64,000 bases of DNA from Cucumis sativus (lineage: Eukaryota; Streptophyta; Magnoliopsida; Cucurbitales; Cucurbitaceae), in the NCBI RefSeq assembly GCF_000004075.3, contig NC_026660.2:22571498-22635497 (forward strand). The letters are read 5' to 3'. Shown here piece after piece: positions 52,501 through 64,000 of this stretch (position 1 is its first letter; every line of letters starts with the position of its first letter). A model generated the notes under the pieces. It was not told the origin of the DNA. It did no database searches and worked only from the letters and a program-made list of their open reading frames with translations. The translations under genes and the position numbers were made by a program.

Positions 52501-53659
52501 ACAAATGAAATCTTAATTCATATTTATTTTTGGAAAATTTTCTAGTCTCTTATTTAAGTAGATATTTTCTTTGTCACACTATAAGTTAATCTTTATAAAT
52601 ATTCATTAAACTCAAATTAATGTTAATACGTATTACCCTATTTTTTTTTGTTCAAAAGTGCATTAATAGAAATTTTCTATGTTGATAAATAAAATTGGGT
52701 AGTAAGAAAATTTTGAAAAGAACACTTTTTTCAAAGTGATTTTAGAAGTGAAATTTTGTAAGTCGTAATTATTTGAGTAGCTTGTTAGATAGGCAAAGGC
52801 AAATTCTATCTTTATAGATTAATAAAGGGTTTTGAAATCTGAAAGTTGAGGTTGATTTTTCATTAGAGTTTGATGACCAAAAGAAAAAGAAGAAGAAGAA
52901 GAAAAGGCAATGGAATAAAAAGAAAGGTAGGTAGGAAATTAAAGTATAATATTATAATGTTAGATATATATAATTATTATATCCAGCCATGGGGAAGAAC
53001 CTTAATGGTAGGACACTACACAATTTATATGCACACATGCACTTGCCTCATACCTTCTTACTCTTATTCCTTCTTATATATATACTTAGGTTTATTGAAC
53101 TCTTTCGCTTAATTAATACAGATTTACAAATTAAACTAGATTAAGTTTCTATCATGATATAAGCTTATCAAGAGTATGAACCTAAGAATCTTTCTAATAT
53201 ATATTTGTATTTATGAAGACACTAGGTCCTCTATAGATTCTTTTTTTTAATATAAAATTCATATATAATTCTATTATAAATGAATAAAGTTAAAGTTTAA
53301 AAGGGAAATTATAAAAAATAAATGCTCCAACCCAACACATCCACATCAGTTACCTCGCAACTTATTGCTGTAAGGATGGCGACCGTTTCTATTTACCAAA
53401 ATCTCATCATCAATTTACATGCAATTATATATATACATATTCGGTATTCCCCTCTTTTTTTAATTATTTCTATTTTCCCTCTTTCTTATTATTTTGTCAT
53501 TCTTCTTCTTCTTCTTCTTCTTCTCAACAATTTAATTTGGATCTTTTCTTCCTTCTCTCCCATTTTAATTTCTTCTTCTCCTCTTTATTAGAGTTGTGTA
53601 TATATATATAAAAGAATTCTTGTAAAAATTGCTTCCCCATATTTGAGATCTTCTGTGTC
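49570..53659. other. Gene-poor AT-rich region, 4 kb
   Basis: No supported gene. Short frames (49758-49955, 50901-51092, 52870-53112, 53322-53591) lack motifs. A MITE-family relic is at about 51320-51400. The CT-rich interval around 53450-53600 is probably the leader of the secreted-protein gene. Confidence 0.55.
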
Positions 53660-54030
53660 ATGGAGATCGTCAACTTTATGACAACTATGTTCTTCCTCTT
53701 TCTCCTTGCTGCTACCCCTTCACTGTCTTCTTCTAAAGGTATATATTATTCATGCATGATGATATTTTTAAATTAGAATGAATTATAATATAATTTGAAT
53801 TTGAATTTAAATTTTGATGTTGTGTAGGTAGAGCATCTGAAAACAGTAATGGTGGGATAGATGATATTGTTTACGAAATAGATTATAGAGGACCAGAAAC
53901 TCATTCATCTCATCATATATCTCCACCTGATCACTCCCATGGAAGAAGGCCTTGGATTATTCATCATCATCGTCATCAACTTCTTCAACCCAAACAACCC
54001 AATTCTCTCGATCCTACTCCTCATCCATAA
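53660..54030 (+). CDS. Small secreted protein, possible peptide precursor
   Basis: Two exons, 53660-53738 and 53828-54030, encode 93 residues. The N-terminus MEIVNFMTTMFFLFLLAATP ends in SLSSSK, a clear signal peptide cleaved near 23-26. The mature part has an acidic segment DDIVYEIDYRGPETHSS, then Pro/His-rich DHSHGRRPW and HHHRHQ, and a Pro-rich tail. Such small, His/Pro-rich secreted proteins occur among plant peptide-hormone precursors, but I do not recognise a named family. It falls below usual gene-caller size because exon 1 has only 26 codons. A splice acceptor-like site at 55366 ('tgtgcag|ggaagc') hints at a 3' UTR exon. Confidence 0.7.
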
Positions 54031-54129
54031 ACCACACACAATTGAAGGTTCTATCTTCTTCTTTTTTCCCCTCAAAGTTTCCACTTACCAGCTTGTTTTT
54101 TTCCTCCATTTATTAGCTTAGCTAGGAAT

Positions 54130-56515
54130 GGTTTCTCAATTTTTTAAAAGAAAAATAACAATGGTTTTGGTTTGGTTTTTGAAAAAGTATAAGAGTTGGA
54201 TGAGTTCTTCATTTTTGTTGATTTTGATTTTGGTTCTTAAAAAATTGTCCCAAAAATCATATAATTCATTTGACCTATGGATGTGCTGCTAGCTTTTGAT
54301 AGAGTTGAACATGACCGAATTGATCGAACTAAAAGTGGTTGATCATAGATAAAGGAAAGATTGGTTTTATAAAAAAAAATATAAACCAACAACTCTTTTA
54401 TAAAAAAAATTAAAGATTTATTTAACCTAAACAGATTGATGATCTACCGAAGATCAACCATCGATTTGCATTTCTTTTATCGAGATCAATTTAAACATTT
54501 GTTAGTTTTTGGTCGCCTTTCACCCAAAAAATCAAATTAAAATTGGTTAGAAATTTTGCAAACCATGCAATAAAATTAAAGTTTTTTTTCTTTTCTATTT
54601 TAAGTGTTTTCAAGAACATTAAAAAAATATTTTAAAATATAATAAAATAAACCAAAATATTTATAAAATATACTAAAAATAGAAGTTTATTGTTTCTATA
54701 ATTAGTATTTGATATAATATAAAATTTTGTTATATTTTTTAAATAGTTTGGTCATTTACAATAATTTTTTGAATAATTATTATATAAAAAATATAACAAA
54801 AATTAAGAGAATGTAAAGGAAATCCAAACATACAAACATCCTATTTATTTTCTAAAGAAAAAAGAAAAAAAAAAGTGTAAAGGTTAGTAAATCTTTAAAT
54901 ATAAATCTAACCATAACATTATTGGTGGAGAAATATGTCTTTATCAAAATTTAATTAAGGTTCTCTTTTTGAGATCATTAATACATTGCAAAATTTTCAA
55001 CCTCAAATCTTAAAGATGCAATAAAATATGTCATATCAATGTAATTAATAGATGAAGTTATTATATAACGATGACTAAAACATCAAACTTTTTTTCTGTG
55101 TTGATATAACAATTATGTGGACGGAAGAATAAAAAATTGATATATGATTATTATTTTCACACAAAAACATGTGACATAGAGATGATAATTAGCATATCAA
55201 CAACACAATTAGCAAGAAGTAGGTAAGATGAATTGATTAGTAATGATTAAGTTTTTCTTTAAAAGAGTTGTTTAATTTCATGAATATTTTCTTCACACTA
55301 CATAATAAAATAAAATAAAAGATGATGTTTATATTTAGTTTTCCAATTATTGTGTTTACTTGTGCAGGGAAGCAAAGTGGGTGAATGGTTAAAGAAGTTT
55401 TGGAATTAAAGCAATGTTTCAATCTGTTTAAAAATTAAATCAATTAAATTTAATGAACTTAGAGATATATCCTCTTTTTCTTTTCTTAATTATAATTTTG
55501 TACATGTCTTACCATAAAATGTAATGTAGTGTGTGCAATTTACTCTTGTTGTTAAGTTTGTAAGTGCTTTTAGAGAACTCAATTTATTTTATCACATAAT
55601 ACATTATTTTAATTCGTGTGTGCTTTTACAATTATTTACTATTGTTTTTGGATGCTATGTATATTTTCTCGAAGCAACTCAATTCGAACGACTCAAACTT
55701 TTTATTTGAAGTTAAAAATAAGGTAACAAGAAGGAATACTAGAAACTCCCTTTATGTATCAAATAGAAAAAGTCCAAAAAGAAAAAGATCAAAATAATTA
55801 TAAATGAATTCTCGAATGTACTCAAATTCTCTCTAGAAATAAAATTCCATAATTCCATTTCTAGAGAGAATTGTTAATCTTTTGAGGATTTTTCATCAAT
55901 TTTGTCAAGAATGGTTAGAATTACATTAGTTTCTTTCAAATACAAAAATACAAAAAAAAAAAAAAATCACTAAATGACAAAATACATTATCCTTGATTTC
56001 GCTAGTTTGTCCATTTTGTCATTTTTTTTTTTAATTTTCCATATAAAAATATGTTCAATAGTTTTAATGTTTAAAATAATTATACTATTTCAAAATTAAA
56101 TTTATAGAATATCTACCTTTTTATTATATTGTAAAAAAACCGACAAAGAGAAAAATAAATAAATAAAAACCAAAAAATGTCAAATATAAATGTTTATTTA
56201 TTAATTTAGATTTGTTATTTTACAAGTTTTCTAGAAATATCTTAAACGTATATTGTTAAAGAACCGAGAAAGATCGAATTCCAAACCGGCCCAGAATAAC
56301 GAGCACCAACCATTTATGCATAAATAGTTTGTTGATTCCTGCCATAAACAACAATTCTCCCATATTCTGTGCTGAGACTTTGATTCAGAATTCTCACAAA
56401 CCAAAAACGTCTTCTGTTTCTGTACGGGGACGCCAATGCTGATCGATCAACGATGAAGAATTACAAAGCTCCATAGCTTCAGTATCATGAGGAAGAGCAT
56501 TCCTACAATATCCTC
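54130..56515. other. Intergenic AT-rich DNA
   Basis: No gene recognised. The left part may be the 3' UTR or a 3' UTR intron of the secreted-protein gene (candidate acceptor at 55366). The right end includes the 3' UTR of the minus-strand gene ending at 56516. Confidence 0.5.
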
Positions 56516-57704
56516 CTAGGATAGGCTGACATGAATCTCCTGACTAACCAATTCAAATATTTCATCTACTCTGCAATGTGAAAACCTCTAATTAACAAAC
56601 TTTTATTCATACAACATGCAGATTTTGGTCTTTGGACTCTTCAAACATGTATTTTAACCCAACCGCCTCAAGCTTTAGCTGCTAATCTATATGTTTCACT
56701 CTCAACTAAAAACAAACTTAAAAGAACTCTTGTTCTTACCTTCTTGTGTGTATGTTTACTTCTGCAAGCCACGTGACAAGATAAACCTGTTTCAACTTGC
56801 TTTGTTAGTGTTGTTGCAGAACACGTTGAAGGAGAAAAGAAAATGATCTGAGTAAAGTGATTTTGGACGGGCAATTTAATGCACGTCTGATGAATATTAA
56901 CTATTAAAAGCACTGATGATGGATAAAAGAGAGGAGTTCAAAACCTGCAAAACTTCTGCATTTGGGTGTTGGTTACGACTGACAGTAGGTGCATTGGATT
57001 TATGACTTTTCAAGGTCGGATGGAGCAACTCGTCGGTTTCCTCGGACCACAAGTTGCACAAACGCAAGTTGTCGAATTCCCCCCAGTAAAGCTCTTCTGA
57101 CCAGATCAAGCTTTTTGGTGAGGCTTCAGAACTAAGAGAAAGTAGTTCCATCAAAAGTAGCCGCTGCATCAACCAAGTAATACAAAACAAATAATATTAC
57201 ATAAAAGATTCTCGTACCAATGAAGTTTCAAAGCAGCTAGTCTTTGATTACCTTCAGATTTAGCTCCAACTCAAACATATGAACAAGCTCCTCTGCCAAT
57301 TTCTCTGAGATTGTTTTCAGGGAAAAAATGGTCAATGATAAGTTTGTGTTCGATCCTAATTTCATCATGTTCATTCTTTTGAAAAAAAAGGTCAATGACA
57401 GAGACAAAGAGCGCAGTTTTATTATTAGAGGAGAATATTAGATGATGCAGATGCACCAATGTGATTAGAGAGTTTACACAACACCCCTAGTACTTAGGCC
57501 CAACATCGTAAATAACATACAATGCATATACAATTTAAGATTTGGGCTGCCAGATCAAAGATTAAAAGCATTCCATGATTCCAACAAAGAAGGAAAAAAT
57601 AGAGACCTAATAGGACTAAGAAAGAATCATGCTTTTAGGCGGTGGCATATTGCTTTCGATGTTACAAATAAAATTGTAATCATCTAAGATGAGTAAGATC
57701 AATC

Positions 57705-57741
<37 letters not shown>

Positions 57742-60700
57742 ATAAATAAACGGTAAATTTTATTCATTATGAACTCAGAAGTGTAAGCCGTGATTAGTGA
57801 GATCTTAAGAACTTCATACACACCAAAACAAGGGATCGTGAATAATGTAAACACTGGGATGCCACCACCATCTCCAGCATCTTCGTTGTGATTGTCCTCA
57901 GAGCTAGTAGAAAATTCTATGAGTGCACTATTACTTGATCTCTTGAAATAACACTTCATAAGTCTGCTAGCGTTGACCATCTGAACTACAACATCAACCT
58001 ACAAAAAGCTTTTGAAATCACATATGTTACAGAACATTAGTTGAATAAGAAACCACAAAAATTAGGGGAAAAGGAGAAAAAAAACTTCTAAATTTTGCTT
58101 CCTCTAGTTATTGTTAACATTAGTTAAATATACTTTTGGCTAAACAGAAGCTTCAAATATTTCCATGAGTTGGTCATTTCTGGAGGCAGAGAGAATTAAG
58201 TTTGGCTTATGGCTTTCAAATTCCTCATGTAAGATAATAATCATAGTTGAAGGCCTAAAAGACAACTTTATGCAGCGCGAAAAGGAAATTAAGACAACTG
58301 CTCATATTGATCTTGGCCTAGTTTCTGATGGATTGACAGGAAAAAGAAAATCCGTACCATTTCCTTGAACGAAGATAAGAGTTTACTTCGATAGAGTTCC
58401 TGAAACAAGATTGAATTATACACAGAGAGATAGTAAGAAACTGGTATAGCCTTAGAAATTAAAGGAGGGAATTCTCCCAGAATCAAAATTCAAGCCCAAA
58501 TGAAAGTTATTGAATGATGAAAAGGATCTCTATTTTCAGCAAAATAAAATTTTGAAAGGGAACTAAAAAGGAGAACAAAAGTTCAAATAGGAAATTAAAA
58601 ATGATTAAACAAGGATTTAACCAAGGTGAATATATTTACCTCAGTATATCCCAATTCTAACAGAATCAATATGTATGCTTGCTAGTTATAAAAATCTCAT
58701 CTGCTACTTAAAACTAGGAAAAACAAGCAAACACACAGATTGAGGTATATTGATGAAACTAATTTGAAGATGAGGTTAAATGACTAATGACCAAGTATTC
58801 AGCACAAAACTCTTAGGATACAATATGGTAGGGAGAATTTTGGTTTGTAAATCCCAAGTTAACTACTAGCACTAAAAAAAGATAGTGCCAACATGAAAGA
58901 TTGTATCGGTCTCCCCATGGCCAAAAGTCAGGACTAAGCAATCAATTAGAGCAAGCTTAGAACAGAGAAGTATTGGTCTTGTAGCATACTAAATCACTAG
59001 CAGACCAAAAAATTTAAGCTATTAGTCATCACAATGAGGAATTGAATTTCTAAACTTTAACATATACACCCCAGGATTAAAAAGATTACGACATACGGAA
59101 GACTATCAGCTAAGATAAAAATTACCTGCTGCTTAGACAATTTCAAACAAGCTTTGTTTCGTATATCAATCATATCGCAGAGAGAACCCAGCTCCATAGA
59201 AGGCATGTACCTAAGTTAAACCATAGAACCAACAATAAAAGGCCTACAAAATAAAGATCTACCAATCCTATTATGCCAGAGCATATAGAGGAGTTCAGGG
59301 AAGTACTTCTCAGATAAATAGGCATTGACAATGGAGGTAGCATGAGATCTCCCGCTTGAAGAAGAAGAGGCCCACTGTTGTTTGAGTGAAGACAGCTTAG
59401 ACCATTGATTCCTAATGTTCCTTTGTGCTGCTGGCCTCCATAGCCTTGTAATGGATGGAAGTAAAGGCGATGAGCCCGGTGTTGTAATGCTTCCAGATTT
59501 CAAATTAGTTCCTTTAGACGGAGGCGTAGAGAAATATTGTGTGTCCATGGAGTTGAGGGCATAAGTCTCTGTGATGCCAAAAACTATCGAAATGAAACTG
59601 GAATAATGGTCAAGCAGATCTTGAGGGTTCACTGCCGAAGCAACCAAAGAAGCCACAATTCCAAGGACCTACAAACAGTGATTGTCAACATATACATAGA
59701 AGAAAAGAAGAGATTTATGTATGAATGATCTTTTCGCAAGCACTTTTGTGACTAATGACATGCCCCACAAATGGATGAAATCTTAACATTTTGCTTATGT
59801 CATTCCATAATCGGACATCTGTTAGGACACTACCTAACAAGAATCAAGATTTAAAATATATTGTGAATTAAAGAAGAACTACAATATAATCCAAGTTTAT
59901 GGTACTTGGAAACCCCTCTCTTGAGTGCTCTCACTCAAACCCTATATATCACTCCTCGAAATAGTCTGACCATCACTCGCTCATCCTCTTACTATGTATA
60001 AGAGGACCAGTAACGAACTTTCCATCTAATGACCCATATACCCCTTAATACTAACATACCAATATTCCTATTTTACCTAACAACATCCTAATCGTTCGGT
60101 TGAGATTTGAGAGCAAATAAAACCTCAAGTTTCATTTCATCATTTCAAGTTAATTTCTTAGTTGAGAAATAATTTAAATTACAAAAGTAAGAACCCATTG
60201 AAGCTATCAAGTGTTTCGTTTTCCTTAACATTCAGCCTATTCAAATTTAATAACTCAATTAAGTTTCCCTCTATTTCTCCCCAAAGAATATATCATTTAA
60301 AAGATTAATAACTTGTTTTTACTAATCAAATGAACTGATCATGATGGTTCCTATGTTTTTACTAAGGGGTCTATTTTGAAGTACAAATTACAAATCAACT
60401 CATACCATGACATAAAAAATTCTAGAACTCCTAGTTCTAATAGAGACCGCTTGTAGAATTTCAAAATATATTCAATTGAACATATAACTTAAGCCCATCA
60501 GGTAACCATTTCTTTTCATTTTTGGTTTTTTAAAAAAATATCTTTTTAGTTTGCAAATTTTAAATTGGTTTTTGAAACTGCAAATGAAAAGTAGATAAGA
60601 AAGCAAGAAACTTCGTTTTTATAGAATTATAGGTTTGATTTCAAAAGTAAAAACCAAAATCCAAATGGTTACCAGAGCCTTAACAAGTCAAACTTTTGAA

Positions 60701-61375
60701 TCAAACTGAATCGCTTTGGTAACCATTTTCTCTTTGTTTTTGTTTTTTAAAACTATGTACACAAGACACCACTTCCACCTCTAACTTTCTTCCTTTTTAT
60801 CTACTTTTTACCATTTGTTTAAAAAAATCAAGCTAAACTTTGGAGAAAAAAAATTATCTTTTAAAAGTTGGTTTTTATTTTTTGAATTTGGCAAGTAATT
60901 CAAGCTTGAAATGATGAGAAAATAGGCTTAATTTCCAAAAACAAAATGATTTACAGATAGGCCTTTATTTTTTGCTCCAAGGTTCCCCATTTGAGCACCC
61001 TTTTGAGGCATAGTGAATAATCCAGAATTGATCCTCATCCATAAATCCCAATTTTGTCTTCACAAGATTCAAAGGATTTTTCACCAAATTCTTTTGACCA
61101 ATTCTTTCTCCTATAACTGTTCTGTTATTAATTTCAAGCTTAATTTCAGCCCTTCAAAACTTGAAAGGTCCAAACAAAATAGAACCATTGTTCAAGGAAG
61201 AGGAAGGACCTCGACTAGAATAAATAGAAATAGTAAACCCCACCAAAAGTTTGTCCAATGTTGAGCCAGCCGAAACAACTTCCCATCACAAAACAATAAT
61301 CCACTACTGGTATCATAAAGTAGTTTACAGTCTTTTCATAAGTGAGAGTACCTCAAACAAAACCCACAAGATGGT
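56516..61375 (-). CDS. Conserved plant protein of unknown function; N-terminal start unresolved
   Basis: Nine coding exons are inferred: one ending at 61352, then 59668-59307, 59210-59126, 58399-58358, 57998-57824, 57304-57252, 57163-56945, 56786-56740 and 56570-56516. The last eight give 345 residues and close in frame. The N-terminal part is hydrophobic (VLGIVASLVASAV), followed by a Ser/Thr/Pro-rich linker (FSTPPSKGTNLKSG), a Trp-containing segment (SITRLWRPAAQRN), GRSHATSIVNAYLSEKYM, and a helical domain with AEELVHMFELELNLKRLLLM. It ends VDEIFELVSQEIHVSLS. The frame continues upstream as ILWVLFE in the exon ending at 61352 but meets a stop before any ATG. Either translation starts inside exon 59668-59307 (MDTQYF) or a further splice supplies the start. 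The function is unknown. Confidence 0.75.
60501..60673. mobile_element. MITE with GGTAACCATTT ends, inside an intron
   Basis: The left end reads ggtaaccatttc and the right end ccaaatggttacc: perfect inverted termini of about 10 bp enclosing 150 bp of noncoding DNA. It lies within the long first intron of the neighbouring minus-strand gene. I recall this terminus type as abundant in cucurbit genomes. Confidence 0.7.
60717..60950. mobile_element. Second GGTAACCATTT MITE, right end missing
   Basis: It starts tttggtaaccattttctc and continues with the longer internal sequence of the same family ('acttccacctctaactttct', 'tctactttttaccattt', 'aataggcttaatttccaaaa'). The expected mirror end AAATGGTTACC is absent, so the copy is truncated. 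It lies 43 bp from the first copy. Confidence 0.6.
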
Positions 61376-61880
61376 TGGTTCTTTGCAGTTGTTGTGATGA
61401 ATAGTTTGTTATTCTCTGCAGCAATGGTGCAGGAAGCGGACGGAAACGGTGACGGTGGCAGTGGCAGAGTAGTCAACAGTGCAAGAAGCGGATTGTGCTA
61501 AGTGTGATATTGCTAAGTGTGAGCGAGATAAATGCTAGGGAGACCCCTAAAATCAAACGCCATTTTTAGAGTAAAACTTGTAACATTAGGAATTGGGTTG
61601 GGTCTTCGGATTGTATTATTTTAAAGTGAAAATGAGAGTGTTTATATGCAAGTTCCGAAGACAACCGAATAAGCCAATATGAATGAAGGTTTTTCACCAA
61701 TCTCCCCTCTCATTTTCACTTAAATAGATAATAAACGTACCAAAGCAAAGGCAAAATGTCATCTAACCATTCTAAAAACTCGAGCATAAGTTGTAGATCT
61801 TGTTTAAGTATGGTCATAAATGTCATCCAAAAGTTCCAAGTGGAGACTCATTCAAGCAATGCAGAAACAAAGTCATTTAC

Positions 61881-62060
61881 CTTGAGAAAGTAATCCGATT
61901 GGTTTGTCCTCGAGGATAAGTTGTACACAACAACGCAACACAGCGGCAAGGTGAGAAAGAGTGACGATTGAACGCCGGCGACGGCTGAGATGAGAGAGGC
62001 CGAGACGAGAGAGTGAGTCAGATGATCGAAGCGGCGTGAACTTGATGTTGAAGTGAGGGG
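61881..62060 (-). other. Candidate noncoding first exon and promoter edge
   Basis: This block is GC-richer than its surroundings. On the minus strand it ends 'ttactttctcaag|gtaaatg', a good donor. No ATG occurs in it, so it is a 5' UTR exon of the gene ending at 56516. A further C/G-rich block at about 61430-61510 may be an alternative first exon. Confidence 0.5.
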
Positions 62061-63114
62061 TGAATGTTCAAATTGGGACCTAACATTTTCTATTTACTAT
62101 TTACTAAATTAATAACAAATTATTGAATACAAATTATTGATAAATTACAATTTGTGGGACTAAATTTAAATTTTGTTTAAAATAACAAAAATACTAAACT
62201 TCAACCATCCAAAAATTAAGAAACTAAAATTGAACCAAATTAGACGTTAATTTAAATTTTTTAAATAAATATGTTACGTTTTATAACTTAAAATAAATAA
62301 AATTAAACTCAAAACGTATAAATGCATATAAAATAAAAATTACAGAGAAAAAACAAAAAATATTATTTCTCCTTTTATTTTAAGTTTAAATTATATAAAA
62401 TGCTAAATTATAAAATTTGTGGTTTGTGTAAAAATATATTTGTAAACTTTCCACACGTTTAAAAATACAAAAAAAACTAGTTTTGTTTGAAAAAGTATTC
62501 CTAAATTATTAAAATGTTTCATAAATACTTTAACTTAAAAAAAGATTTTAAATTTATACCTGTACAAACATAAATGGTTAAAAATAGTAAATTTGAAAAA
62601 TTATCTCCAACATATATAAAAGATTTCATATTCTATCAATAATAGACATAAATATATAATAATAAAAATCTATTATTGATTAAATTCAAAATTTTGTTAT
62701 AACTTATAAATATTTTAATTTATTTTACTATTTTTAAAAATGTGTATTTGACTATTAACGTCGTAGTAGTATGATAGTGTGAGAATTTTTTTATTTGACT
62801 AATTATTGTTTTAATATGTTTTTTTTTTAATAAAATATTTTGGAACTTCGTGAAATGTTATGTTTTAACCCACGTTTACAATATCTCTTGTATGGATGTT
62901 TGTAGAAAAAATTTTAAAAAAATTATGGGGATTTTTAAAAAAATATAATCAATTGTGGAAAATATTTAACAATTTAAAAAATATAAAATTTATTGACCAA
63001 AATATAAAAGATGTTCCGATCAACACATGATTAATTGGTCGCACGTGTATAATTCTTCCTATCATGATAGGCGACTGCTTAGTAAATGTCTACATGATCA
63101 ATACCAAATCTTAG

Positions 63115-63161
63115 TTTAGGATCGTGTACCAAATATCATTTAGATTTGGTACACGATCCAA
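63115..63161. repeat. Short hairpin
   Basis: 'ggatcgtgtaccaaat' is followed after a 7-9 bp loop by 'atttggtacacgatcc', a perfect 16 bp inverted pair. It could be a rho-independent-looking fold by chance or part of a decayed MITE. Confidence 0.7.
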
Positions 63162-63343
63162 ATCTAAACTATCTAAACTTTTTTGTTCAAAATATTTATT
63201 TTATATTTGATATCCAAATCTAAACAAATGTACAATGTTTCAAAATAGAAATGTTCCCGGAGTGAACACGGATGCCACTCCCCGTCCTCGGCCTCCTATT
63301 CCATGGTCCATCCTCACCAATTTTTCCACCCGAAACGGTACAA

Positions 63344-63383
63344 TTTTTTTTTTTTTTTTTTGCTTTTTTTAATAAATAAATAA

Positions 63384-63442
<59 letters not shown>
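63344..63442. repeat. Microsatellite: T-run, (AAAT)n, (TA)n
   Basis: A T-run of about 18 is followed by four AAAT units and about 26 TA units. This is a highly unstable length, likely polymorphic between strains. It lies 230 bp upstream of the PLAC8-family start codon, within its promoter. Confidence 0.9.
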
Positions 63443-63445
<3 letters not shown>

Positions 63446-63673
63446 ATGATTTAGGTTTATATTTAAAGCGTAAAATGAAATGCAGCTAAAAAAGAAGAAT
63501 AATCAAAAGGTGGGGTGGAAAGTTGCGGTAACCCAAATAAACTTCTACGAAGGCGCGTAGACTTAGTCTCTTCCCACCTCCCATTAAGTTTTCTTACTTC
63601 GTCTTCCCCATTCCATTCCCAAATACGTATTTCTTTTATCTGTCTTCTCTCTTTTCTTCCTTAATCCATCATC

Positions 63674-63991
63674 ATGGCCAACGGCGAAAACCTTGAGGAA
63701 TCCAGCCCTCTTCTTGGCAAGGTCGTTGCAAATGCGGATCACAAGGATTCCCTTCCTACCTCCACCGCACCACCTACCCCCGATTCCCTCCCTCCTCCCC
63801 CTCCCCCCCTCTTCCCAAACATATGGACGAGGACAATCGCGATGGTCGCTCTGATTATGCCTGGACTGCCGATGGCTTGCCGGTTCATGGTAGTGTGCTC
63901 GGGGAGCCTATCGGTCGTGCCCAATGGGAAACTGATCTCTGCGCTTGTATTGGTCGCCACGATGAATTTTGCAGTAGCGATCTTGAAGTTT
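63674..63991 (+). CDS. PLAC8-family protein, exon 1 (partial; runs off the window)
   Basis: The first ATG (63674) opens MANGENLEESSPLLGK followed by an acidic/Ser/Pro-rich segment. The conserved PLAC8-family lead-in, DYAWTADGLPVHGSVLGEP then RAQWETDLCACIGRHDEFCS and SDLEVC, lies in another frame, from ATG 63823 (MDEDNRDG) to a donor at 63992 (gtt t|gtaagt). The two ATGs are 149 bases apart, so the frames differ by one base deleted (or two inserted), most simply in the run of Cs at about 63793-63809. PLAC8/cell-number-regulator proteins are small Cys-rich membrane proteins affecting organ size and metal transport. The Cys-rich core would lie in the next exon, outside the window. Either a sequencing or assembly error, a true frameshift, or initiation at 63823 explains the break. 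Confidence 0.75.
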
Positions 63992-64000
63992 GTAAGTCCT

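Larger units (their letters stand above)
62060..63600. other. Intergenic AT-rich DNA with MITE, hairpin and microsatellite
   Basis: It contains a MITE-family copy at about 62577-62745 (ends 'ggttaaaaatagtaaa' and 'tttactatttttaaaaatg'), a short hairpin at 63115-63161, and a long T-run plus (AAAT)n(TA)n at 63344-63442. No gene recognised. Confidence 0.6.

Noticed and set aside
54300-54500. Inverted 'ggttgatc ... gatcaacc' pair
   Set aside because: Arms of only 8-9 bp in AT-rich DNA; expected by chance.
63739-63960. 73-codon minus-strand frame over the PLAC8 exon
   Set aside because: It is opposite a frame with clear PLAC8-family motifs; its Gly-run is the complement of the C-run.

Overview
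This window is eukaryotic nuclear DNA from a flowering plant. Genes carry several short GT-AG introns, the intergenic DNA is very AT-rich, and the gene set is a plant one: pollen-type exopolygalacturonase, nuclear-encoded photosystem II subunit, calcium-dependent protein kinase and NF-YA with a miR169 site. Gene content and the small inverted-repeat transposons suggest a cucurbit such as Cucumis. That is inference; no search was run. I saw no bacterial features, CRISPR array, tRNA, rRNA or recognisable LTR retroelement.

Layout. 1-2.7 kb: an exopolygalacturonase gene (+) whose promoter is one arm of a 220 bp inverted repeat; the other arm lies at the left edge, so a divergent twin gene probably starts just outside the window. 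3.4-17.3 kb: three cinnamoyl-CoA-reductase-like (phenylacetaldehyde-reductase-like) genes on the minus strand. The outer two are intact (325 codons each). The middle one has the same six exons but three in-frame stops. Copies two and three lie in two adjacent, nearly 5 kb duplicated units. 19.6-21.4 kb: a five-exon coiled-coil protein gene (-). 21.7-27.9 kb: a gene-poor stretch with local tandem repeats. 27.9-29.3 kb: a 0.73 kb imperfect inverted repeat immediately upstream of psbTn (+). 30.3-33.1 kb: an eight-exon calcium-dependent protein kinase (-). 34.5-35.2 kb: a small, probably plastid membrane protein (-). 36.2-41.0 kb: an NF-YA transcription factor (-) with a miR169 target in its 3' UTR. 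42.2-44.6 kb: a DNA element with about 700 bp terminal inverted repeats. 45.9-46.7 kb: a basic, Ser/Arg-rich protein (+). 48-49 kb: an hAT-like fragment and one end of a CACTA element. 53.7-54.0 kb: a two-exon small secreted protein (+). 56.5-62.0 kb: a conserved plant gene of unknown function (-) whose N-terminal start is unresolved. 63.7 kb to the end: exon 1 of a PLAC8-family gene (+) with a frame break in a C-run.

The genes are functionally unrelated neighbours; the only gene cluster is the reductase array. All exon coordinates were worked out by hand from frame continuity and GT-AG sites, and every complete model closes in frame. Repeat boundaries are approximate (about 10 bp, more where stated).
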